Positions 1-6,199 of a stretch of DNA of 13,379 bases are shown one piece after another. The DNA is from Thermoplasmata archaeon (GTDB taxonomy: Archaea; Thermoplasmatota; Thermoplasmata; Thermoplasmatales; Thermoplasmataceae), in the NCBI GenBank assembly GCA_021846695.1, contig JAJZWN010000033.1:1-13379 (forward strand), read 5' to 3'. Each line of letters opens with the position of its first letter. Positions within the stretch are counted from its first letter, which is position 1. The notes under the pieces are model-generated. The model made no database searches, was not told the DNA's origin, and was given only the letters and a program-made list of their open reading frames with translations. Position numbers and translations under genes: made by a program.

Positions 1-277
1 CTATCTCTTTTCTTACTTTGTTTATTAACTCTAAACGGTCAATAGCTGCTAGGTCTCTTATTTTATGTTTATTTTCATCTGCAGACTTTAATGCAAGCTC
101 TAAATCCTCTTTACTTACTAATCCAATTTCAGCTATCTTACTTTCATCAATGCTACTTATCAAATCAAATTTATCTTTTGTTTTAACCCATTTGCCATCT
201 ATAAAAACCTTAAATCTTGGATATTCTCCGTCTTCATATATTTCAGAGAAGTATTGACTTAATTTTAATTTTTCCAT
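1..277 (-). CDS. Aldehyde dehydrogenase family protein, GAPN-like (N-terminal part)
   Basis: The gene starts at the ATG at 277 and stays open to the window edge, giving 92 residues. Seen: the protein begins MEKLKLSQYF, then has FKVFIDGKWV, a segment FDLISSIDESKIAEI, VSKEDLELAL and a helix IDRLELINKVRKEI. The order xxVxGxW - xSPxDxxxIA - S/T-xE-xVExAL - R-LExLxK is the usual N-terminus of NAD(P)-dependent aldehyde dehydrogenases. The YPRFKVFIDG lead-in resembles archaeal non-phosphorylating glyceraldehyde-3-phosphate dehydrogenase (GAPN), which oxidises glyceraldehyde-3-phosphate to 3-phosphoglycerate in the cytosol. The catalytic Cys and Glu lie outside the window, so the substrate is inferred. 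Start choice: a strong GGAAGGTGA ribosome site sits 5 nt upstream. The canonical Pro of SPID is Ser here (SSID). It could be another ALDH, such as a succinate-semialdehyde type. It is a chromosomal metabolic gene rather than a mobile-element gene. Confidence 0.7.
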   Translation of the reverse strand, partial: MEKLKLSQYFSEIYEDGEYPRFKVFIDGKWVKTKDKFDLISSIDESKIAEIGLVSKEDLELALKSADENKHKIRDLAAIDRLELINKVRKEI

Positions 278-282
278 GTTTA

Positions 283-321
283 TCACCTTCCTATAACAAT
301 AATAAAAATTATTAGTATAAA
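283..321 (-). promoter_or_regulatory. Promoter and SD of the aldehyde dehydrogenase gene
   Basis: On the minus strand a TTTATACT box lies at 321-314, about 40 nt ahead of the ATG at 277. It is followed by GGAAGGTGA at 291-283, complementary to the 16S 3' end. This implies a short leader with a Shine-Dalgarno site, unlike the leaderless neighbour at 4023. It occupies the short gap after the stop of the solenoid gene at 382. Confidence 0.55.
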
Positions 322-381
322 CGCTTTTTTGTATTATTAAATGTTGATAAAAATTATATTAAAATTATTTTATTTTTTACG

Positions 382-3300
382 TTATAGATCTATAATGTAT
401 CCTTTTACGTTTTCTTTCTCAGCTTCAAGATAACCTTCTGTATTAAGTTTCATGTCTACGTTACCCTTTTTAAGTCCAGAATTACCTAGAAATTCTATGA
501 ATTTATTCGGTGTTTCATTCATGCAATTTTCGTTGAAGATTACCTTTTCAGCGCCCTTCTCTCTGGCTCTTTCCACTAAATCCTGGTATACAGCATTGAA
601 TATCTGTGGTTTTCTGAATGTCCTATGACCTTCAACAGAATCAACAAGAAAAGTATTATTTTCCATATAGCATATCGCACTTCCTAATGCCTTCCCTCCT
701 ATATTATACCTTACAAGAACAAAGCCTTTGTCTTTGTCCCTTGAATAATAATTCCTGCAGTAATTGTATATCCCATCATAGTAATCATTTGGAAGATAAA
801 CACATGCTATCTGCACCCTATTGTCGTAATCCAATGGATTATTACTTTCAACAGCACTCAGTGTTGTCTTACCTTTAGTAAAACCGAGATCTTTGTAATC
901 TGCATATCTCAATACATCTTCTATTGCTTCATTTTTCGTAGATTTAAGGTAATCTATAGCTTTGTCTATCTCATTTTTCTTTACATATGATGCTATCTCT
1001 CGTATTTTGTTTTTGTAATGTGAATTAAATTCATTCCTTGCCTTCCTTACAGCTTTTTCACCTACAATCTCAGATATATAATCATAAGCCTCTCTATTAA
1101 TAGCACTATCTCTGGATCCTGTCACAGCTATGATAGAAAGGTAAGGGAGCTTATCATTCACTTCTAACCTTTTCGTTTCTTTAGTAGCTATATTATACAT
1201 CTTTAATCCAATTTCACTAGAATTATTGATTAAATCAAATAACCCTCCTCTTTTGGAGCTATCAACGGAGAATAACATGAGAATCTGGTTTATGTTTAAA
1301 TCCCTCTTTATACCATATCTCTCAGAAATATATTTTGAAGCTACTTTTTTATAGTTAATTATGTTGTCCTTGTTTGGGATGGGTAACTCAAAGCCTGATT
1401 TTATATGGGCAACTACTGCATCAAAGCTTTCTTTATCATTTATTAAATCATCAAGCTTTTTATTCTTAATAGCAAAAAAGTCTTTACTTGTAAGTATATT
1501 AAATACATCTGCTCCAGCTAGATTTGTGATTTTGCAAGCAGTCATTAATGTATCTATGTCTCTCGTATCCTCTGCAATATTTCCTAATGCATAGGCTATT
1601 TCATTTGCAGTATCCTCCTCATACTTTTCTATCGTCTTTAATGATTCTATCACTGCATCTTTATTCTTAGTACTCTCTGCAATATTTCCTAATCCGTCTG
1701 CTATACTCAATGCACGCATTTCTTCATACTTTCCTATTATCTTTGCTGATTCTATCATTGCATCTTTATCTTCTGTGTATGCTGCGATTTTTACTAATTT
1801 GCTAATATATATGTTATTTTTCACAGAATCAACTATCTCATCTAAAGACATTATCTTAGCAGTTTTGATAATCCTATCTGTGTTTCTCGTATTCTTTGCG
1901 ATATCTCCTAATCCGTATGTTATACCCAATACATTCCCTTCTTCATACTTTCCTATCGTCTTTGCTGATTCTATCACTGCATCTTTATCCTTAGTACTCT
2001 CTGCAATAGTTCCTAATTCATCTGCTATACGCCATGCACCCCTTCTTTCATACTTTTCTATTATTTTTAATGATTCTATCACTGCATCTTTATCCTTAGT
2101 ACTCTCTGCAATACTCCCTAATCCATTTGCTATATTCCATGCACGCATTTCTTCATACTTTCCTATTATCTTTGCTGATTCTATCATTGCATCTTTATCT
2201 TCTGTGTATGCTGCGATTTTTACTAATTTGCTAATATATATGTTATTTTTCACAGAATCAACTATCTCATCTAAAGACATTATCTTAGCAGTTTTGATAA
2301 TCCTATCTGTGTTTCTCGTATTCTTTGCGATATCTCCTAATCCGTATGTTATACCCAATACATTCCCTTCTTCATACTTTCCTATCGTCTTTGCTGATTC
2401 TATCACTGCATCTTTATCCTTAGTACTCTCTGCAATAGTTCCTAATTCATCTGCTATACGCCATGCACCCCTTCTTTCATACTTTTCTATTATTTTTAAT
2501 GATTCTATCACTGCATCTTTATCCTTAGTACTCTCTGCAATACTCCCTAATCCATTTGCTATATTCCATGCACCCCTTCCTTCATACTTTCCTATTATCT
2601 TTGCTGATTCTATCACTGCATCTTTATCTTCTGTGTATGCTGCGATTTTTAATAATTTGTCAATATATATGTTATTTTTCACAGAATCAACTATCTCATC
2701 TAAAGACATTATCTTAGCAGTTTTGATAATCCTATCTGTGTTTCTCGTATTCTTTGCGATATCTCCTAATCCGTATGCTATATTCTCTGCACCCTCTTCT
2801 TCATACTTTCCTATTATCTTTGCTGATTCTATCACTGCATCTTTATTCTTAGTACTCTCTGCAATATCTCCTAATCCGTATGCTACATTCCCAGCACCCC
2901 TTCCTTCATACTTTTCTATTATCTTTGCTGATTCTATCACTGCATCTTTATCTTCTGTGTATGCCGCGATTTTTACTAATTTGCTAATATATATGTTATT
3001 TTTCACAGAATCAACTATCTCATCTAAAGACATTATTCTAGTGGCTTTTATAATCATATTTGGATCTTTTGTAATTCCTGCAATACCTCCTAATCCGTCT
3101 GCTACATTCCCTGCACCTATTTCTTCATACTTTTCTATTATTTTTAATGATTCTATCACTGCATCTTTATCCTTAGTACTCTCTGCAATATCTCCTAATC
3201 CGTCTGCTATACTCCATGCACGCATTCCTTCATACTTTCCTATTATCTTTGCTGATTCTATCACTGCATCTTTATCTTCTGTGTATGCTGCGATTTTTAC

Positions 3301-4023
3301 TAATTTATCAATATACGTTTTATTTTTAGCAGAATCAACTATCTCATCTAAAGACATTATTTTAGCAGTTTTGATAATAATATTTGGATCTTTTGTAATT
3401 ACTGCGATATCTCCCAATCCGTATGTTATACCCCATACACTCTTCCCTTCATACTTTTCTATCGTCTTTAATGATTCTATTACCGCATCTTTATTCTTAG
3501 TACCCTCTGCAATAGTTCCTAATCCGTATTCTATACGCCATGTATCATCTATTATAGTCCATGTATTATCTCCTTCATACTTTTCTATTATTTTTAATGA
3601 TTCTATCACTGCATCTTTATCTTCTGTGTATGCTGCGATTTTTACTAATTTATCAATATACGTTTTATTTTTAGCAGAATCAACTATCTCATCTAAAGAC
3701 ATTATTTTAGCAGTTTTGATAATCCTATCTTTATCTTTCGTACTCTCTGCGATATCTCCTAATCCATTTACTATACACCAGGTATTATATGATATACCTA
3801 ATGCATTCCTTCCTTCATACTTTTCTATCGTCTTTAATGATTCTATTACCGCATCTTTATTTTTTGTATTTATTGCTATATTTACTAATCCTCTTGCAGT
3901 ATCTGTCGCGTACATACTCTGATGATATTTTTCAACTATCTCTTCGATGGCTTCTATTACATCTTTATTAAATGCACGTATGTCTTGGATCTCTTGTTTA
4001 TAGAGTAACTCTTCAAGCTTCAT
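382..4023 (-). CDS. Giant alpha-solenoid repeat protein with GNAT-like C-terminal domain
   Basis: A 1213-residue protein. After a helical N-terminus (about 1-40), residues about 40-825 are a regular array of 35-residue helix-hairpin units of the type DKDAVIESAKIIGKYE / IANGLGSIAESTK. Every few units a 38-residue variant containing IMSLDEIVDS and YISKLVKIAAYTE is inserted; the SLDEIVDS variant occurs six times. This is a HEAT/ARM-like alpha-solenoid, normally a protein-binding scaffold. Residues about 825-1060 are helical and unassigned. Residues about 1065-1213 look like a GNAT acetyltransferase fold: FVLVRYNIGGKALGSAICYM and FLVDSVEGHR strands, then the helix VYQDLVERAREKGAEKVIFNE, then FIEFLGNSGLKKG. 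A clear acetyl-CoA P-loop (Q/RxxGxG/A) is not obvious, so activity is uncertain. There is no signal peptide or membrane segment, so it is probably cytosolic. Transcription looks leaderless (TATA box at 4044-4056). The repeats are nearly identical at DNA level, including one perfect 429-bp duplication. Biological role unknown. Confidence 0.85.
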   Translation of the reverse strand: MKLEELLYKQEIQDIRAFNKDVIEAIEEIVEKYHQSMYATDTARGLVNIAINTKNKDAVIESLKTIEKYEGRNALGISYNTWCIVNGLGDIAESTKDKDRIIKTAKIMSLDEIVDSAKNKTYIDKLVKIAAYTEDKDAVIESLKIIEKYEGDNTWTIIDDTWRIEYGLGTIAEGTKNKDAVIESLKTIEKYEGKSVWGITYGLGDIAVITKDPNIIIKTAKIMSLDEIVDSAKNKTYIDKLVKIAAYTEDKDAVIESAKIIGKYEGMRAWSIADGLGDIAESTKDKDAVIESLKIIEKYEEIGAGNVADGLGGIAGITKDPNMIIKATRIMSLDEIVDSVKNNIYISKLVKIAAYTEDKDAVIESAKIIEKYEGRGAGNVAYGLGDIAESTKNKDAVIESAKIIGKYEEEGAENIAYGLGDIAKNTRNTDRIIKTAKIMSLDEIVDSVKNNIYIDKLLKIAAYTEDKDAVIESAKIIGKYEGRGAWNIANGLGSIAESTKDKDAVIESLKIIEKYERRGAWRIADELGTIAESTKDKDAVIESAKTIGKYEEGNVLGITYGLGDIAKNTRNTDRIIKTAKIMSLDEIVDSVKNNIYISKLVKIAAYTEDKDAMIESAKIIGKYEEMRAWNIANGLGSIAESTKDKDAVIESLKIIEKYERRGAWRIADELGTIAESTKDKDAVIESAKTIGKYEEGNVLGITYGLGDIAKNTRNTDRIIKTAKIMSLDEIVDSVKNNIYISKLVKIAAYTEDKDAMIESAKIIGKYEEMRALSIADGLGNIAESTKNKDAVIESLKTIEKYEEDTANEIAYALGNIAEDTRDIDTLMTACKITNLAGADVFNILTSKDFFAIKNKKLDDLINDKESFDAVVAHIKSGFELPIPNKDNIINYKKVASKYISERYGIKRDLNINQILMLFSVDSSKRGGLFDLINNSSEIGLKMYNIATKETKRLEVNDKLPYLSIIAVTGSRDSAINREAYDYISEIVGEKAVRKARNEFNSHYKNKIREIASYVKKNEIDKAIDYLKSTKNEAIEDVLRYADYKDLGFTKGKTTLSAVESNNPLDYDNRVQIACVYLPNDYYDGIYNYCRNYYSRDKDKGFVLVRYNIGGKALGSAICYMENNTFLVDSVEGHRTFRKPQIFNAVYQDLVERAREKGAEKVIFNENCMNETPNKFIEFLGNSGLKKGNVDMKLNTEGYLEAEKENVKGYIIDL
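1710..2573. repeat. Perfect 429-bp tandem duplication inside the solenoid gene
   Basis: The stretch beginning at 1710 recurs at 2139 with no mismatch that I could find by eye over about 435 bases. A third, diverged copy of the same phase begins at about 2570. The unit is 429 bp, exactly 143 codons, or three 35-residue units plus one 38-residue unit, so the frame is kept. Identity breaks sharply at the outer edges (1709 differs from 2138; 2145 differs from 2574). It encodes roughly residues 485-771. Perfect identity, including synonymous sites, indicates a very recent duplication or gene conversion, or possibly an assembly artefact. Confidence 0.9.
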
Positions 4024-4043
4024 AGCATATGTATTGAAAATAA

Positions 4044-4056
4044 GTTATATATAAAT
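4044..4056 (-). promoter_or_regulatory. TATA box of the solenoid gene (leaderless)
   Basis: On the minus strand the sequence ATTTATATATAAC is centred about 27 nt upstream of the ATG at 4023. This is the archaeal TBP-site distance for a transcript that starts at or next to the AUG. No Shine-Dalgarno motif precedes this start, which fits leaderless translation. Confidence 0.6.
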
Positions 4057-4193
4057 CATACTATTATTAAGTAAATAATGTATACTTATTCAGCAATTCA
4101 TTCGTAAGTTAATTTAATTAAGTTTTAATAGCTTATTAGCTGGGTAAGGAGTGAAATTAAGAGAGAGATATATACTATGCCCCAAATAATAAA

Positions 4194-4268
4194 TGGGGCA
4201 GCTGGGATTTGAACCCAGGACCACCAACGCCCTAGGCTGGTGTCATAACCAAGCTAGACCACTGCCCC
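4194..4268 (-). tRNA. tRNA-Pro (anticodon AGG)
   Basis: Read on the minus strand this folds as a full cloverleaf. The acceptor is GGGGCAG (4268-4262) with CTGCCCC (4201-4195). The D arm is GTC...GAC with AGCTTGGTTAT in the loop. The anticodon arm is CCAGC-CTAGGGC-GTTGG and the T arm is CTGGG-TTCAAAT-CCCAG. The discriminator base is A (4194) and no CCA is encoded. Placing the invariant U at position 33 gives A34 G35 G36, followed by G37, which is typical of proline tRNA. The short variable loop excludes leucine, the other reading suggested by TAG in the loop. A34 is unexpected because archaea normally use GGG, UGG and CGG for proline and lack the A-to-I34 system. No intron is seen. The 5' end faces the replication operon, and its 3' end faces the solenoid gene. 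Confidence 0.9.
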
Positions 4269-4289
4269 TACAAATAGTAATAATATTTT

Positions 4290-4300
4290 TATTATTATAA
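4290..4300 (-). promoter_or_regulatory. TATA-like box of the tRNA gene
   Basis: On the minus strand TTATAATAAT lies 22-32 nt ahead of the first base of the tRNA at 4268, the usual place for an archaeal tRNA promoter. The box is part of an 8-bp AT-only inverted repeat (4278-4285 with 4290-4297). Confidence 0.5.
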
Positions 4301-4386
4301 TTGCCCCTGCTGGAACAGAATTAGTTAGTTAATATCTCTTTTGTCTTCAAAATTAGTGAGGTTTTATTCTAATATATAGCTTTTGT

Positions 4387-4402
4387 GGGCCACTTCAGGC
4401 CC
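4387..4402. other. GC-rich hairpin in the tRNA-operon junction
   Basis: GGGCC (4387-4391) and GGCCC (4398-4402) form a 5-bp GC stem around a 6-nt loop in otherwise AT-rich DNA. On the plus strand pyrimidine-rich sequence follows (4411-4430). It may be a terminator-like element or the edge of an unannotated small RNA. No promoter is clearly tied to it. Confidence 0.3.
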
Positions 4403-4445
4403 TCTCCACGCTTTCTTTTGACTATCTCTTTCAAACCCCTGGGAG

Positions 4446-4469
4446 TTAACATAATCACAATTATGTTAA
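4446..4469. repeat. Perfect 10-bp inverted repeat (TTAACATAAT, loop CACA)
   Basis: TTAACATAAT at 4446-4455 is followed by a 4-nt spacer and its exact reverse complement ATTATGTTAA at 4460-4469. It lies 62 nt beyond the last stop codon of the leftward operon and about 180 nt from the tRNA. It could act as a 3' stabilising hairpin, an operator or a recombination site. The sequence alone does not decide between these. Confidence 0.6.
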
Positions 4470-4486
4470 ATAATCGAAAATTAAGC

Positions 4487-4492
4487 AAAAAA
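4487..4492 (-). terminator. U-tract terminator of the replication operon
   Basis: On the minus strand a TTTTTT run (complement of 4487-4492) lies about 40 nt after the final TAA of the operon. Archaeal RNA polymerase commonly terminates at such U-tracts. The perfect inverted repeat at 4446-4469 follows it. Confidence 0.45.
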
Positions 4493-4530
4493 GAGGGCTT
4501 ACATATATACTAAAATAGGATATAGATGAT

Positions 4531-5100
4531 TTAATCTTCGTTTTCTGGCCACTTCTTATCCTTCATGGCTGCAACTAGATCCCAAGGAAGCTGATTATTG
4601 CATGCCCATCTCCAAATATTGTTAAGAGGGTATGCCAAAAAAGGGTCATCGAAATACAATTTTCCTTCTGTCTGACCATACATCCAGGGGCTCGAGTAAT
4701 AATAGGTTGGCTTGAATTCCTTGACCTTTTCAGTTATGAAGTTCAACATCGGCTTCTCACGAGTAGGACTCCGAAAGAACATCCGGAGATAGATGGGTTT
4801 GCTAGACTCGAAGACAACCTCGTACGAAAAAGAACTGAAGATGATTCCTTTTGCATGCAGTTTGTCAATTAGGGCGATGGTAGAAGCAGGGATATCTCTA
4901 TGATAAAGGGGCCAGCCATTGATTAGCACTGGTTCATTCTTCAGTAGCTCAGGATGACTCTTCAGGTAAGCTTCTTGATTTCGAATTATCTCAAGGCTAT
5001 CTTCCTCTCTCCCTAGTTCGTTGATCTCACCTAAAGAATTCCCAAGATCAATGGAGCGTCTATATCTCAGTTTCTTAAACAACTCGTAGTCAAATTCCAT
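4531..5100 (-). CDS. Hypothetical protein, 189 aa, last gene of the replication operon
   Basis: I do not recognise this family. The protein is soluble, with no membrane segment or signal peptide. It has a charged N-terminal half (MEFDYELFKKLRYRRSIDLG) and an aromatic-rich C-terminal half (YYYSSPWMYGQ, LNNIWRWACNNQLPWDLV, KKWPENED). Start choice: a TTG at 5103 is possible, but the ATG at 5100 has the better-spaced site, AGAGGTGA then 5 nt. The ATG overlaps the TGA of the upstream gene by one base (TGATG), so the two are translationally coupled. A U-tract and an inverted repeat follow its stop. As the distal gene of an operon headed by a primase-polymerase it probably serves the mobile element, but no specific function is supported. 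Confidence 0.8.
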   Translation of the reverse strand: MEFDYELFKKLRYRRSIDLGNSLGEINELGREEDSLEIIRNQEAYLKSHPELLKNEPVLINGWPLYHRDIPASTIALIDKLHAKGIIFSSFSYEVVFESSKPIYLRMFFRSPTREKPMLNFITEKVKEFKPTYYYSSPWMYGQTEGKLYFDDPFLAYPLNNIWRWACNNQLPWDLVAAMKDKKWPENED

Positions 5101-5414
5101 CAATTCACCTCTGCTTTCACCAGGCTAATAGGCCTGGCATCGATCAAGCCCAAATCCTTTAGCTTAGTCAGAGTCTTCGAGTTGACCGGTATCCACAAAA
5201 ATCTTCTTTGTTTTTTAAGCAATCCTTTTCTTATCAAACGACCAATAAGCCACATACTATCTTCTTTTGTGAGCTTATGGCTGGGATATTTAGGATTTCT
5301 GAATCCGGAAAGCTTTTCTCGAAGGACATGATAATCCAACCTTCCGGCCGAGAAAACCGTCTCTAAGATGGAATCCTCAATCTTGGCGATCTGCTTTTCC
5401 TCACTTTCTACCAT
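5100..5414 (-). CDS. Small protein with probable winged helix-turn-helix, 104 aa
   Basis: The sequence shows a helix ILETVFSAGRLDYHVLREKL, then LTKEDSMWLIGRLIRKGLL followed by a basic strand KKQRRFLWIPV. This helix, recognition helix and beta-wing order suggests a small winged-helix DNA-binding protein. No family could be assigned. Start choice: a TTG at 5426 would give 108 residues, but the ATG at 5414 is preceded by GGGGG at a normal distance, so I prefer it. It overlaps the 3' end of the upstream 207-residue gene by 14 bp and shares the A of its TGA with the next ATG. It could be an operon-encoded regulator or replication accessory factor. The DNA-binding role is inferred from secondary-structure pattern only. 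Confidence 0.72.
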   Translation of the reverse strand: MVESEEKQIAKIEDSILETVFSAGRLDYHVLREKLSGFRNPKYPSHKLTKEDSMWLIGRLIRKGLLKKQRRFLWIPVNSKTLTKLKDLGLIDARPISLVKAEVN

Positions 5415-6024
5415 ATTTTCCCCCAAAGTATTCTTTCAAAATCTTCGATGTCAGCGGTCCTAATTTGTCCGCTTCATTGAAAGCGTATTGTCCGCTGATC
5501 TGGGCGTTCAAGACCATTGCTGCCAGGATTCTTGCGAATCCGGCCCCTAAAACATGCTCGACCTGGTCGAGATGCCGTCTCGCTTCCCTGTTTTCCTCTT
5601 TTTTACTTGAAGCCTTCTTTTCCTCAGCAATTGGATTCAATTGCAACAGCTCACCTAGGTCTTTCCTCAAATCATTGAAAAATTCATCGGAAAGCAAATA
5701 ATAGTCATGTTTAAAGATTTCTTGCAAACGGTCTTTGTTGAGGACCGTTAGTTGTTCATTGCTAGTATTTCTCGGAACGATGATGAGAATAGGGCCAATA
5801 TGAAAGCTAAAAAGATTGCTGAGGTCTGCGGAAAGTAAAGGAGTTGGATTAAATTCCCAGCCGAATCTCTTCAAATGCACTAGAATCGAGTTGAATTTGG
5901 CCCGGTCAAAAAGGTCTTCTAAGTTTTTGAAGGAAAATGCTAGGCCGTGGCCTTTGAGCCAGTTGAAAGCCCCGGTCTGCAGTGCAATTTCACGAATTTT
6001 AAAACTTTCAGCATTGAATCCCAT
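5401..6024 (-). CDS. Hypothetical protein, 207 aa, in the replication operon
   Basis: Not recognised. It is a soluble, mixed alpha/beta protein. The N-terminal part contains FNSILVHLKRFGWEF and a hydrophobic strand IGPILIIVPRN. A lysine/glutamate-rich linker (about residues 135-152, EEKKASSKKEENREARR) precedes a hydrophobic C-terminal helix (FARILAAMVLNAQISGQYAF) and the tail GPLTSKILKEYFGGKYGRK. The ATG at 6024 lies one base after the TAA of the 57-residue gene (TAATATG), with GAGG upstream, so coupled translation is likely. It overlaps the next gene by 14 bp. Conserved packing next to the primase-polymerase suggests a role in the element's replication or maintenance, but that is inference from position only. 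Confidence 0.8.
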   Translation of the reverse strand: MGFNAESFKIREIALQTGAFNWLKGHGLAFSFKNLEDLFDRAKFNSILVHLKRFGWEFNPTPLLSADLSNLFSFHIGPILIIVPRNTSNEQLTVLNKDRLQEIFKHDYYLLSDEFFNDLRKDLGELLQLNPIAEEKKASSKKEENREARRHLDQVEHVLGAGFARILAAMVLNAQISGQYAFNEADKLGPLTSKILKEYFGGKYGRK

Positions 6025-6025
6025 A

Positions 6026-6199
6026 TTAGATTGCCTCGATTTTCGTTAAACGGCCCTGTTTTACGGCTAATTCCACAAATTTAGGGTCCAAAAGGTCGGC
6101 CTGGACCTTCTTATTATTGAATAGAGATCTCCAGCTCCCATCTTTCAACCTCACTAACAGGCCCTCTTCACAATTCTTCGGTGTTAGATATTCTATCAT
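6026..6199 (-). CDS. Small protein, 57 aa, coupled to the primase-polymerase gene
   Basis: A short gene encoding a protein that begins MIEYLTPKNC and ends GRLTKIEAI. Its ATG (6199-6197) overlaps the TGA of the 888-residue gene in the classical ATGA arrangement. GGAGAGGA sits 3 nt ahead, and its TAA is one base before the next ATG. This exact fit between two genes, with a good ribosome site and no other gene in the gap, is strong evidence that it is translated. The core reads LLVRLKDGSWRSLFNNKKVQ, which could be a small beta-barrel or SH3-like fold, followed by a helix (DPKFVELAVKQG). Function unknown; it may be a small accessory factor of the replication protein. Confidence 0.75.
   Translation of the reverse strand: MIEYLTPKNCEEGLLVRLKDGSWRSLFNNKKVQADLLDPKFVELAVKQGRLTKIEAI

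Noticed and set aside
1710..3900. CRISPR-like or satellite array
   Set aside because: The periodic DNA is fully explained by the open reading frame of 35- and 38-codon repeats. There are no constant short repeats with unique spacers.
1775..3922. 715-residue plus-strand open frame opposite the solenoid gene
   Set aside because: It is the antisense shadow of the repeat array. Repeat units are multiples of three, so one stop-free antisense unit gives a long open frame. It has no promoter or ribosome site, and its peptide is a hydrophobic, serine-rich mirror of the repeats.
4195..4268. Reading the tRNA as Leu (TAG seen in the anticodon loop)
   Set aside because: That register would put C at position 33, and the tRNA lacks the long variable arm of leucine tRNAs. 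G37, A73 and the stem lengths fit proline.
4430..4445. TTCAAACCCCTGGG resembling a tRNA T-arm, as a possible att remnant
   Set aside because: Only the TTCAAA core matches. The paired 5' side of the stem is missing and flanks do not align with the tRNA gene.
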